DNA of 64,000 nucleotides from Paenibacillus cymbidii (GTDB lineage Bacteria > Bacillota > Bacilli > Paenibacillales > NBRC-103111): the NCBI RefSeq assembly GCF_004764705.1, contig NZ_SHLX01000033.1, positions 1-64,000 on the forward strand. Reading direction: 5' to 3'. Position numbers and translations under genes: made by a program. Below are positions 1-8,657 of this stretch, one piece after another; position 1 is the stretch's first letter; every line of letters begins with the position of its first letter. The notes below the pieces were generated by a model that was given only the letters and a program-made list of their open reading frames with translations, did no database searches and was not told the origin of the DNA.

Positions 1-310
1 ATTACAATCGCACTCGCATCCATTCGTCAATTGGTTACCTCACCCCGCATTTATGCGAAAAAAGGTACTACGAGCAACAGCAGATCGCTTAAATTGTGTG
101 TCTACTTTCTTGACAAAGGTACATTTCTGCGAGCGGCGGACGAAATAAGGCTGATTTCAGCCTTACAGTAGATCGGGTCAACCATCACCGCTTAACCTGA
201 CAACATAGATCCGCATCCCCCGGATTGGACAATTTTCGCGTCGTCTCGCTTCTTTTTCTGAAATATCACATGATATAATAATGGGACTAATCCGGAAAGG
301 GAGCAGACCC
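1..310. other. Non-coding leader region upstream of the first regulator gene
   Basis: I see no gene in this stretch. It holds one perfect stem-loop at 146-165 (arms TAAGGCTG and CAGCCTTA, loop ATTT) that is not followed by a T-run on either strand. The stem-loop sits in a GAAATA context reminiscent of the larger hairpin repeats elsewhere in the window, but the arm sequence differs. The AT-rich part at 262-281 probably contains the promoter of the downstream regulator. Nothing else can be supported. Confidence 0.4.
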
Positions 311-2620
311 ATGACGACATCTTCCATCGTACGCCGTGCCGCGGCGCAGCTCCGCACGCATCGCACCTACTTTTTTCGGCTGTTGTATCTGGGATTGTTC
401 TCCGTCTTCATGCCGCTGCTGGTCAGCGTTGCGCTGTCCTATTGGCTGATGTCGGCCAATCTGGAGCGCCAGGTGAAGCAGGCGACGCAGATGACGCTCG
501 ACCAGATGCGCCAGCGGCTCGACGGCTATATGGTGGAAGTGGAGCAGGCGACGACGAGTCTGCTGCTCGACAACGATGTCGTGCACGCCGCGTACCAGTC
601 CGATCTGAAGCAGGACGTAATCGCCATGTACCAATTGAACAAAAAAATCAACCTGGTCAAACAGGTGCTGCCGCGCGCCTATAGCGTCGATCTGTATTTG
701 CCCCGTCAGCAGCTCGTCTTGTCCACGGCCCAGGGATACTTGTCCGCCGATACGACCGGGACGACCGACGCGCTGTTTCGTACGCTCGATCTGTCCCAGG
801 GCTCCGCCTGGACATTCATGCAGCGGCGAACGCCGCCGCTCGGCCAGGATGAGCCGCTCATTGTGTTCGTTCGGCAAATTCCGCTGCTGTCCTCCGTCGC
901 GCAAGGCTACATATCGGTGTCGTTCACGGAAAACGAATGGTTCCATTATATGAAGTCGGGCGACGGCGGCATTACGGTCATCGACTCGAAGCGGCTTATC
1001 CTGTCGCATGCCGATCCGCACCTGATCGGCACCACGCTGGCCGACAACGCCATGTGGGAGGAGCATATGCTGCGCAATCCTGCCGCGCTCGGCTCCTTCA
1101 CCGACTACCGCAAATCGGTCATTACGACATTCAGCAAATCGGGGCTGGCCGGATGGACCATCATTGAAGAAACCGCGTTCCGCGACATGTACACATACAA
1201 GTCGCGCATTCTGTGGATTACGATCGCGATCGGCCTGCTCGCCTCGCTGATCGGCGTCAGCATGACCTACATGAATTCGCGCCGGCTGTACGCTCCGCTG
1301 TCCGACCTGCTGAGCAAAGAGGGACGCAAATACACGGCCTCGCCCGTCCCCATGGACGAATGGGGCTTGATCGGACACAAATGGAATGAATTGGAGGGCC
1401 AGATCGAACAGTTCAACCGCAGCAACAGCCCGCTGCTGCGCGAGATGTTCCTGACCCGGCTGCTCTACCATTACTACGCCAACGCGGGTCCGGCGGAAAT
1501 CGGCGAAATGTGCGAACGGCACCGGATCGACGCGAAGTCGGCCTACCAAATTATCGTTGCGGAGCCGGAACGGTTCGAGCTCGGGGAGCGGTTCAAGGCC
1601 GAGGACCGGCAGCTTGTCCTGTTCGCGATTGCCAATATTGCCGGCGAAGTGCTGGCCGGACAAGGGCTGAAGGCCGACGTGCTGACGTTTCCCGATTCCG
1701 CCCGCGTCGTCCTTGTGCTTCCCGTTTCGTCCGTTCCGCACGATCCGTCCTTGTTCGGCGCCGAGCGGACGGCGATCCGTGCGCTCGGCGAACAGATCCG
1801 GGAAGCGGTGGAGATGCATTTGAAGTTCGCCATATCGCTTGGCATCGGCGGCGCGCGCGCTTCGATCGCCGACATCGGCCAATCGTTCAACGAAGCGCTC
1901 GAGGCGCTGCGGCACCGGCTGGTTCAGGGCGGCAACCGGACGATCGAAATTGGCGAAGTCGCCGCCTACACGGGAGAGTTCCATTACCCGCTCGAGCAGG
2001 AGCAGGAGATTGCCGGAGCGCTGCGCCGCGGCGATTGGCCGGAGGCGACCGAACGGTTCGCAAGCTTCATGCGAAGCGTGCGGGAAAGCGGCTGCACCGC
2101 CGCGATGATCCGCCAGTCGCTGTTGATGCTGTTCCTTTCGTTATCCCGCCTTTCCAGCGGATGCACCGACCGGCTCGTGCAGATGAATGCCGGCGAAACG
2201 CTGATGAACTGCGCGACCAGCAGCGAAGCGGAAGGCTGGTTTCGCTTGCGCTTCCTTCCTTTCCTGATCGAATGCCTGACGCTGGAGCAAGAGCAGATGG
2301 GCATGCGCAACGTCGAGTCGGCCAAACAATACATTGCCGCCCATATCGCCGGCGAATTGTCGCTGACGGTCGTCGCCGGGCATGTCGGGCTGAACCCTTC
2401 CTACTTCAGCCGCCTGTTCGCGAAGAGCACGGGCAGCAACTTCAGCGACTATGTCGCCCGCGCCAAAATCGAACACGCCAAAAGTCTGCTGCTCGGCACC
2501 GACATGACCATCGCCGCCGTTGCCGCCGCCGTCGGGTATATCGAGCCGACGTTCCGCCGGGTGTTCAAGCAGCTCAACGGCGTCACGCCGCATGCTTTCC
2601 GGGCCGGCCAGCGCGGGTAA
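311..2620 (+). CDS. Membrane-bound AraC-family one-component regulator (YtdP-like)
   Basis: The protein has 769 residues from ATG 311, chosen because AAAGGGAG lies 7 nt upstream; an ATG at 281 has no such site. A transmembrane helix near residues 20-45 and another near 290-310 flank an extracellular sensor region of roughly 240 residues (Cache-like by layout). A cytoplasmic linker follows, and the last 100 or so residues form two AraC-type helix-turn-helix motifs (SLTVVAGHVGLNPSYFSRLF and the MTIAAVAAAVGY region). This is the arrangement of B. subtilis YtdP and many Paenibacillus sugar-locus regulators: an outside ligand is sensed and the fused DNA-binding domain acts directly, without phosphorelay. 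The two permeases, binding protein and glycosidase genes immediately downstream are its likely targets. The regulatory role is inferred from architecture and position. Confidence 0.88.
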   Translation: MTTSSIVRRAAAQLRTHRTYFFRLLYLGLFSVFMPLLVSVALSYWLMSANLERQVKQATQMTLDQMRQRLDGYMVEVEQATTSLLLDNDVVHAAYQSDLKQDVIAMYQLNKKINLVKQVLPRAYSVDLYLPRQQLVLSTAQGYLSADTTGTTDALFRTLDLSQGSAWTFMQRRTPPLGQDEPLIVFVRQIPLLSSVAQGYISVSFTENEWFHYMKSGDGGITVIDSKRLILSHADPHLIGTTLADNAMWEEHMLRNPAALGSFTDYRKSVITTFSKSGLAGWTIIEETAFRDMYTYKSRILWITIAIGLLASLIGVSMTYMNSRRLYAPLSDLLSKEGRKYTASPVPMDEWGLIGHKWNELEGQIEQFNRSNSPLLREMFLTRLLYHYYANAGPAEIGEMCERHRIDAKSAYQIIVAEPERFELGERFKAEDRQLVLFAIANIAGEVLAGQGLKADVLTFPDSARVVLVLPVSSVPHDPSLFGAERTAIRALGEQIREAVEMHLKFAISLGIGGARASIADIGQSFNEALEALRHRLVQGGNRTIEIGEVAAYTGEFHYPLEQEQEIAGALRRGDWPEATERFASFMRSVRESGCTAAMIRQSLLMLFLSLSRLSSGCTDRLVQMNAGETLMNCATSSEAEGWFRLRFLPFLIECLTLEQEQMGMRNVESAKQYIAAHIAGELSLTVVAGHVGLNPSYFSRLFAKSTGSNFSDYVARAKIEHAKSLLLGTDMTIAAVAAAVGYIEPTFRRVFKQLNGVTPHAFRAGQRG

Positions 2621-2782
2621 CGACCGTACACATTTGTACATCGCAGCCGCCGCCGGGGTCAAAATATGTACACCGCCCACGCCGAACCCTTGCCGGGCAA
2701 CGGCTGCCGGGCCGGTCAAAAGCTGAGTCTTACGAAGCGGCCGCCCTCCTGCCTACAATAAAGCCAGGAAGGGGGTGGATAT

Positions 2783-3715
2783 ATGGAAACGATGGTCGCG
2801 CCGCGCCGCAGAAGCAGGCTGCTCTCGCGGCTGCTTGCCAGTCGCTGGTGTTACGTGCTGGCGGCGCCGACGGTGCTGTATTTGCTCGTCTTCAAATATG
2901 CGCCGATGTGGGGAATCGTCCTGGCGTTTCAGGAATTTAATCCTTACCGCGGTTTTGCCGACAGCCCTTGGGTCGGGCTGGAGCATTTCCGGCATTTTTT
3001 TGCTTACCGGGACTTCTGGCCGCTGCTGCGCAACACGCTCGCGATCAATGTGCTCGGACTGCTGCTGTTTTTTCCGCTGCCGATCGTGCTGAGCCTGCTG
3101 CTTAACGAGGTGCGGCACGCGCTGTTCAAGCGGGTGGCCCAATCGATTGTGTATTTGCCGCACTTTCTGTCCTGGGTGATCGTCGTCAGCTTCACGTACA
3201 TGTTCCTGTCCACCGACATCGGGCTGCTCAACAAGTGGCTCGTCCACAGCGGGCGCGAACCGGTGTCGATGCTGACGAACCCGAATACGTTCTGGCTGCT
3301 GCTGACGGCGCAGAGCGTGTGGAAGGAAGTCGGCTGGGGCACAATCATTTTCCTTGCGGCGATTGCCGGCGTCGACCAGCAGCTGTACGAGGCGGCGCGA
3401 ATCGACGGCGCGCGGCGAATGCGCCAAATCTGGCATATCACCTTGCCGGCCATCCGCGGCACGATCGTCATTCTGATCATTCTGCGCATGGGCAGCATGC
3501 TGGACGTTGGCTTCGAGCATGTGCTGCTGATGCTCAACCCGCTCGTGCAGCCGGTGGGCGAAGTATTCGACACCTACGTGTACAAGCGCGGCTTGCTTTC
3601 GGGGCAATTCAGCTACGGGACGGCCGTCGGCCTGTTCAAATCGGTCGCCAGCCTGGTGCTGATCGTCGCCGCCAACCGGCTCGCCAAACGTTTTGGGCAC
3701 GACGGGCTGTATTAA
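2783..3715 (+). CDS. ABC sugar transporter permease, LplB/YteP type
   Basis: This 310-residue integral membrane protein has about six hydrophobic helices and the cytoplasmic EAA loop of binding-protein-dependent permeases (EAARIDGA near residue 202). The N-terminal region with YAPMWGIVLAFQEFNP is typical of the LplB/YteP group, which imports oligosaccharides such as pectin or rhamnogalacturonan fragments in Bacillales. The start at 2783 follows GGAAGGGGGTGG. It is the first transport gene after the regulator, with 162 bp between them; TACAAT at 2754-2759 is a possible -10 element. The partner permease follows after 30 bp. No ATPase gene is present; in this family a shared MsmX-type ATPase encoded elsewhere usually energises transport. 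The exact substrate cannot be read from sequence. Confidence 0.93.
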   Translation: METMVAPRRRSRLLSRLLASRWCYVLAAPTVLYLLVFKYAPMWGIVLAFQEFNPYRGFADSPWVGLEHFRHFFAYRDFWPLLRNTLAINVLGLLLFFPLPIVLSLLLNEVRHALFKRVAQSIVYLPHFLSWVIVVSFTYMFLSTDIGLLNKWLVHSGREPVSMLTNPNTFWLLLTAQSVWKEVGWGTIIFLAAIAGVDQQLYEAARIDGARRMRQIWHITLPAIRGTIVILIILRMGSMLDVGFEHVLLMLNPLVQPVGEVFDTYVYKRGLLSGQFSYGTAVGLFKSVASLVLIVAANRLAKRFGHDGLY

Positions 3716-3745
3716 TTTCGCATTTCGCACAAGGAGGCCATGCCC

Positions 3746-4636
3746 ATGAACCGCAGCAGCCGTTCGCCTTCGTCCCTCGCGGCCGACATCGCGATTTATG
3801 CGGTGCTGCTGCTCGTATGCATCGTGATGATTTTTCCGTACGTGTACGTTTTTGCCGTTTCGTTCACATCCGCACAAAGCTATGTAGCCGGCGAATTTAT
3901 TTTGTTCCCCCGGCAGTGGTCGCTCGATGCTTACCGTTACATCCTGTCGACAAGCGCCTTCCTCGACTCGTTCCGGGCGACGGCATTCATCGCGCTTGCC
4001 GGAACGGCGCTCAGCATCGTGTTCACTACCTCCTTCGCTTACGCGGTGACGAAGAAAACGATGCCCGGGCGCAACTTGCTGCTCCTGATGCTGCTTGTGA
4101 CGATGCTGTTCAGCGGCGGACTGGTGCCGCAATATTTGCTGGTGGAGAAGCTTGGCTTGATCAATTCGTTATGGGCGCTTATTTTGCCGGTGCTGACCAA
4201 CGCGTGGAGCGTTTTTGTGGTCAAAAGCTTCTTCCAGTCGCTGCCGGACAGCCTGGAGGATTCGGCGCAAATCGACGGCTGCAACGATCTGGTCATCTGG
4301 TACCGGATCATCGTCCCGCTGTCCATGCCGGTGATCGCCGCATTTTCGCTGTTTTTTGCCGTCGGGTACTGGAATACGTACTTCAGCGGGTTGATCTATA
4401 TGCGCGACGCCGCCAAATGGCCGCTGCAAGTGCTGCTTCAGCAGATGATTCTGCAGAACGAAACGAACATGGGCAATATGTCCGTCGTTTCGTTCGATCC
4501 GTCGCAAGCGGCGCTGCCGCCGGAGACGATCAAGATGGCCGCGCTCGTTGTCGTCATTGCGCCGATCATCCTGGTTTATCCGTTTTTGCAAAAATATTTC
4601 GCCAAAGGTGTTCTTCTCGGTTCGGTCAAAGGATAA
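3746..4636 (+). CDS. ABC sugar transporter permease, YtcP/LplC type
   Basis: This 296-residue membrane protein is the second permease of the importer. It carries several hydrophobic helices, the EAA-loop equivalent EDSAQIDGCNDL near residue 171, and the C-terminal FLQKYFAKGVLLGSVKG signature shared by YtcP/LplC proteins. ATG 3746 is preferred over ATG 3740 because AAGGAGG at 3731-3737 is 8 nt from the former and only 2 nt from the latter. It pairs with the upstream permease to form the heterodimeric channel and lies 43 bp ahead of the binding-protein gene. A homologous protein is encoded at 19033-19926 in the second transporter locus. Confidence 0.93.
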   Translation: MNRSSRSPSSLAADIAIYAVLLLVCIVMIFPYVYVFAVSFTSAQSYVAGEFILFPRQWSLDAYRYILSTSAFLDSFRATAFIALAGTALSIVFTTSFAYAVTKKTMPGRNLLLLMLLVTMLFSGGLVPQYLLVEKLGLINSLWALILPVLTNAWSVFVVKSFFQSLPDSLEDSAQIDGCNDLVIWYRIIVPLSMPVIAAFSLFFAVGYWNTYFSGLIYMRDAAKWPLQVLLQQMILQNETNMGNMSVVSFDPSQAALPPETIKMAALVVVIAPIILVYPFLQKYFAKGVLLGSVKG

Positions 4637-4679
4637 CCCGCTTTGCCACCACTATCGCCAAATCAAAGGGGCTGGAACT

Positions 4680-6209
4680 ATGAAACGTCGTCGTCATCAA
4701 TTGATTCTCGCGCTGGGCGCGTCTTCGCTGCTTGCGCTGCCGCTCGCCGGGTGCGCCGGCAAGGAGAAGCCGCAAGGCTCGAACGCATCCGCTTCCCCCG
4801 CCGCCAGCGCAAGCGCAAGCGCCTCGCCGCTGTCCATCAGCATGCAGACGCTGATCTGGGGCACGCCGCCCGACGTGGACAAAAGTCCATTCTATCAGGA
4901 ACTGCAGAAACGCACCAACACGAAGCTCAAAATCGAATTTGTCACCAGCCCCGCGTTCACCGAAAAAATGAACCTCGCGCTGGCGTCCAAGACGCTCGCC
5001 GACATTACGGTGGTGAAAACGCTGACCGAAGCGAACATCGTCAATGCGATCAACCAGGGCGCCTTCTACGACCTGGGGCCGTTTCTCGGCGATTTGAGCA
5101 AATACCCGAATCTCGCCAAGCTGCCGGCCAACCTGTGGAGCGACGCCAGCATCAACGGGAAAACGTACGGCATCCCCAATGCGACCGGTGTCATCAGCGA
5201 TGCCTTGCTCATTCGCAAGGACTGGCTGACGGAGCTGAACCTGCAGGTGCCGACAACGGTGGACGAGTTGAAGAGCGTATTGGAAGCGTTCAAAGCGAAA
5301 AAGACGGGCGTCACGCCGGCGACCGCTTCCACCACGTATCCGATCGGTACGGCGATGAGCGCCTTCGGCACGCAGAACCCGGTCATCGAAGGCGACCGTA
5401 TGGTGCTGAAGGAACTGACTCCCGGCTTCCGCGACTATTTGCTCTACATGCGCGACCTGTATGGCAAACAGCTTCTGCCGACGGAATATTCGGTGCTCAA
5501 GGCCGGACAGGACACGGAGATGTTCCAGCAAGGCAAAGCCGGCGTGTTGAACCGGCCGATTCACGAGGCGTGGACGATTCAGAAGGAGCTGAAGAAAACG
5601 GCGCCCCAGGGCGAAGTATTGGTGCTGCCGCCGCTGAAAGGGCCGAACGGCTACGTGCAAAACGCGCGGGATTCGTTCTACGGCGCCTTTATGATTCCTT
5701 CTTCGGTGCCGAAGGACAAGGTGGAGAAGCTGCTTCGTTATCTTGACCAGTCCGCCAGTCCGGAATTGAACGATTTGCGCAAATACGGCATCGAAGGCAT
5801 TCACCACAAGAAAAATGCCGACGGCAGCATCGCCGTCGACAGCGAGGCGCTGAACCGCGACGTTGGCGGAACCGTGTACGTGCTGGTCAACTCCTATAAC
5901 AAATATAACGAAATTGAGAAGTTTGCCGACATGCCTGCCGATTTCATGAAAGAGCTGAAGCAGAAAACTGACTCGTACTTCCAGAACGCCAAGCCGGACC
6001 CGTTCACCGGTCTCGTGTCGGATACGTATGCCAAACGCAGCGGCGACCTGTTCAAGGATATGGGGACGAACGTCACCAAGGTCATTATCGGCAAAAGCTC
6101 GATCGAAGAATGGGACGGCTACGTGAAGCAGCTGCAAAACGACGCGACGGTGCAGACGATGATGCGCGAGTATGCGGATCAGTATAAGCTGAAAAATCCG
6201 GCCAAATAG
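4680..6209 (+). CDS. Extracellular solute-binding lipoprotein of the first sugar importer
   Basis: The 509-residue product starts at ATG 4680 behind AAAGGGG. It has a lipoprotein signal peptide with positively charged MKRRRHQ, a hydrophobic core and the lipobox LAGC, so Cys25 is the likely lipidated residue. A low-complexity Ser/Ala linker (ASASPAASASASASP) then tethers the binding domain to the membrane. The mature part resembles family 1 binding proteins of the LplA/YtcQ group that feed oligosaccharides to LplB/YtcP permeases. It is the third transport gene of the locus and precedes the glycosidase by 28 bp, so it probably captures the substrate that the enzyme hydrolyses. The substrate itself is not determined. 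Confidence 0.92.
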   Translation: MKRRRHQLILALGASSLLALPLAGCAGKEKPQGSNASASPAASASASASPLSISMQTLIWGTPPDVDKSPFYQELQKRTNTKLKIEFVTSPAFTEKMNLALASKTLADITVVKTLTEANIVNAINQGAFYDLGPFLGDLSKYPNLAKLPANLWSDASINGKTYGIPNATGVISDALLIRKDWLTELNLQVPTTVDELKSVLEAFKAKKTGVTPATASTTYPIGTAMSAFGTQNPVIEGDRMVLKELTPGFRDYLLYMRDLYGKQLLPTEYSVLKAGQDTEMFQQGKAGVLNRPIHEAWTIQKELKKTAPQGEVLVLPPLKGPNGYVQNARDSFYGAFMIPSSVPKDKVEKLLRYLDQSASPELNDLRKYGIEGIHHKKNADGSIAVDSEALNRDVGGTVYVLVNSYNKYNEIEKFADMPADFMKELKQKTDSYFQNAKPDPFTGLVSDTYAKRSGDLFKDMGTNVTKVIIGKSSIEEWDGYVKQLQNDATVQTMMREYADQYKLKNPAK

Positions 6210-6237
6210 GCCACTAACAGGCTTGCGGAGGTGTCCG

Positions 6238-8445
6238 ATGTTTGTATTCGGCAGCCAGTATTTGCGCTCGTGGACGCCGCGCAGGCGGGATTGGGATCGC
6301 GATCTGGCGAACATGAAGGCGTACGGGTTCAATACGATTCGCGCCTGGCTCGTCTGGAACGTGCTGGAGCTGGACGACGGCGTGTACAATTGGGACTATC
6401 TCGATACGTTCGGAGAACTGGTCGCGAAGCATGGGCTGCAGGTCGGGTATTTGTTCCATCTGCAAGGCGCGCCGGAATGGATGGTGCGGCGTTACCCGCA
6501 GTTCTACGAAGTCGATGCGAACGGCAAGCCGTTCGAGCCGTCGGCTCGAACGAGCACGCCCTCCGGCGGATGGCCGGGTCTGAATTACGATTACCCGGAA
6601 GTGCGCGATCTGGAGGAGCGGTTCATTTCGGCCGTCGTGGGGCATCTTGCGAACCGGAAGGAAATTGCTTTCTGGGAGCCGATGAACGAGCCGCACAACA
6701 TCATCAACTTCGCATCGCCGGAGCATACGACGTTCGGCTATGGCGAGGCGACCCGCGCCAAGTTCCGTCTGTGGCTGCAGCGAAAGTACGGCGATCTGGC
6801 GCAATTGAACGCCGCGTGGCAGCGGCATCACAATAGCTGGGACGAAGTGCGGCCGGTAACCTGGCGTTACGGCTACCGCGACGTAGTCGATTTCCGCCTG
6901 TTTCTGATCGACAATCTGGCCGAGGAAATCGCGTGGCGCACGGCCGTCATTCGCCGCCATGACGCCAGGCCCGTCATTGCCCACTCCTGGGGCGGCGGTT
7001 CGATCACTTGTCCCCATCTGGGCGGGATGGCGTTCGACGACTGGCGCAATGCCCGGTGCTTCGACATGTGGGGCTTCAGCGCCTTTCCTTCCGGCCTGTC
7101 GAGCCACAGCATGCTCGGCTTCTCGACCGATGCGGCGCGTTCGGCGGCGAACGGGAAAACGTTCTGGCAAGCCGAGCTTGGCGCCGGCGACCACAGCGGC
7201 GGCTTCGGCCGCAAGGGCCGCGCGAAAAAGGAGCAGCTGGCGATCTGGACATGGGAATCGATCCGCCACGGTGCCAAGGGCGTGCTCTACTGGCAGTATC
7301 GCAAAGAAGCCCACGGCCACGAAATCGGCGGTTACGGGCTGACCGATTACACCGGCAACCCGACGGATCGTCTGCTGGAAGTGGCGGCAATCGGCCGTTT
7401 GTTGAACAAGTACGAGCGCTGCTTCAACGACTCGGAGCCGGCGCCGGCGGAGGTTGCGCTGTTGTTCAGCCTGCAGTCGTACCTCGTCGACTGGTGCGAC
7501 CATCGCAACTGCACGCTGTCGATCGATTGCATGAGCGGTTATTACCGGATGCTGTGGGAGCATAACATTCCGGTCGATATCGTGCACGAAGAATTCGCTA
7601 CGGCCGAGCAGCTGCGGCGCTACAAGCTGATTATCGTGCCGCAGCCGGCGGCGCCGCACGCCCGCGCGAAGCAGCTGCTGCAAGAGTATGTGCACGCTGG
7701 CGGCTGTATCCTCGCCGACCCTTATTTCGCCGCCTTCGACGATGACCTGCTGCTCGATCATACGGTTCCCGGCAGCGGCTACGAGCGGTTGTTCGGCTGC
7801 GAGGAAGACGACATCCGCAATGAACCGGCGGTGGACATCGTTTATCGGGATCGGACGCTTCGGCTGACGGGGGCCAAGCTGAAAGAGACGTTCCGGCACG
7901 TCACCGGGGAAGTGCTGGCGACGTATGCCGACGGTTCGGGCGCCGCGCTGGTACGCGGCAAGTACGGCGCCGGCAGCGCGCTGATCAGCGGCGTCCATCT
8001 CGGGCTGACTTACGCGCTGAAGACGAGTCTTGGCGACGAGCTGACTCGCGTCGGAACTCACGAGGCTGGCGCCGACGCACAGGCGATAGTGCTCGATCTG
8101 GTTCGCGAGCTGCACATCGAAGCCCCTGTCGTTACAGGGAATCCGTGTGTGCAAAGCAGCCTGCTGCTCAACCGGGACACGGAGGACGTGCTGATTGTGA
8201 TCAACAACAGCCAATCGCCGCAGCAGGCCGACATTCGTTTCGGCGGCCGCACGTATCGGCAAGCCGTCTTGATCGTCGGACACGGAAAAGGCGGGATTGC
8301 GGAGACAACGGAAGCTGCTGGAACTGCGGAAGTCGAGGAGACTTCAGGAACTGCGGGGACTGCGGGAACTGCGGAAATTGCCGAGGGGCGCTCGTTTGCC
8401 GTTTCGTTGTCTGCGCTGGAGGTTCATGTGTATTTGCTGCGCTGA
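6238..8445 (+). CDS. Glycoside hydrolase, GH42 (beta-galactosidase-like) family
   Basis: The 735-residue cytoplasmic enzyme starts at ATG 6238 after GGAGGTG. The N-terminal barrel has the GH42 pattern: FWEPMNEP gives a likely acid/base at Glu151, and FWQAELGAGD gives a likely nucleophile at Glu313. A beta-galactosidase trimerisation-like domain follows (EVALLFSLQSYLVDWCDHR region and the LIIVPQPAAPHARAKQ strand). There is no signal peptide, so it would act on imported oligosaccharides, in keeping with the transporter genes just upstream. Near the C-terminus (about residues 680-715) lies an Ala/Gly/Thr/Glu-rich insertion encoded by imperfect GGAACTGCGG repeats, which looks like recent repeat expansion. 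Galactose specificity is not assured; arabinosides or xylosides are possible. Confidence 0.85.
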   Translation: MFVFGSQYLRSWTPRRRDWDRDLANMKAYGFNTIRAWLVWNVLELDDGVYNWDYLDTFGELVAKHGLQVGYLFHLQGAPEWMVRRYPQFYEVDANGKPFEPSARTSTPSGGWPGLNYDYPEVRDLEERFISAVVGHLANRKEIAFWEPMNEPHNIINFASPEHTTFGYGEATRAKFRLWLQRKYGDLAQLNAAWQRHHNSWDEVRPVTWRYGYRDVVDFRLFLIDNLAEEIAWRTAVIRRHDARPVIAHSWGGGSITCPHLGGMAFDDWRNARCFDMWGFSAFPSGLSSHSMLGFSTDAARSAANGKTFWQAELGAGDHSGGFGRKGRAKKEQLAIWTWESIRHGAKGVLYWQYRKEAHGHEIGGYGLTDYTGNPTDRLLEVAAIGRLLNKYERCFNDSEPAPAEVALLFSLQSYLVDWCDHRNCTLSIDCMSGYYRMLWEHNIPVDIVHEEFATAEQLRRYKLIIVPQPAAPHARAKQLLQEYVHAGGCILADPYFAAFDDDLLLDHTVPGSGYERLFGCEEDDIRNEPAVDIVYRDRTLRLTGAKLKETFRHVTGEVLATYADGSGAALVRGKYGAGSALISGVHLGLTYALKTSLGDELTRVGTHEAGADAQAIVLDLVRELHIEAPVVTGNPCVQSSLLLNRDTEDVLIVINNSQSPQQADIRFGGRTYRQAVLIVGHGKGGIAETTEAAGTAEVEETSGTAGTAGTAEIAEGRSFAVSLSALEVHVYLLR

Positions 8446-8458
8446 CCGGCTCGGCGCC

Positions 8459-8539
8459 TTAATAGACCCTATTTTATTGCCTATTTCACTAAAAACGGGC
8501 AGCCGCACCGAAATAGCCAGTGAAATCACTGGCTATTTC
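8459..8539. repeat. Half copy of the four-hairpin intergenic repeat
   Basis: Two hairpins lie between the convergent glycosidase and dehydratase genes. The first (8459-8487) is the weaker GGCC-type unit with arms related to AAATAGGC. The second (8510-8539) is a perfect inverted repeat with 14-nt arms GAAATAGCCAGTGA and TCACTGGCTATTTC and an AA centre. The units start 50 nt apart, as in the full copies at 10911, 13179, 27555 and 34442. The third and fourth hairpins are missing. The linker AAAAACGGGCAG is shared with the copy at 27555. Confidence 0.9.
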
Positions 8540-8657
8540 AGCGTCATTCTGACTACCCGACCCAGTCGCCTCTGTTTGGGGATGATTCCCCTTGGCCTCG
8601 TTATTTCCGTCCATTCGTTTCCATACTCGCAGTTTCCGGGTTTTGCCGTTTCGCTCC

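Noticed and set aside
287..1984. Long open frame on the minus strand opposite the first regulator
   Set aside because: It is a shadow of a GC-rich gene: the translation is rich in Arg/Gln/His without domain motifs, and the plus strand encodes a clear membrane AraC regulator.
6200..6215. AAATAGGCC after the first binding-protein gene as another hairpin repeat
   Set aside because: Only nine bases match, they overlap the stop codon, and no matching arm follows.
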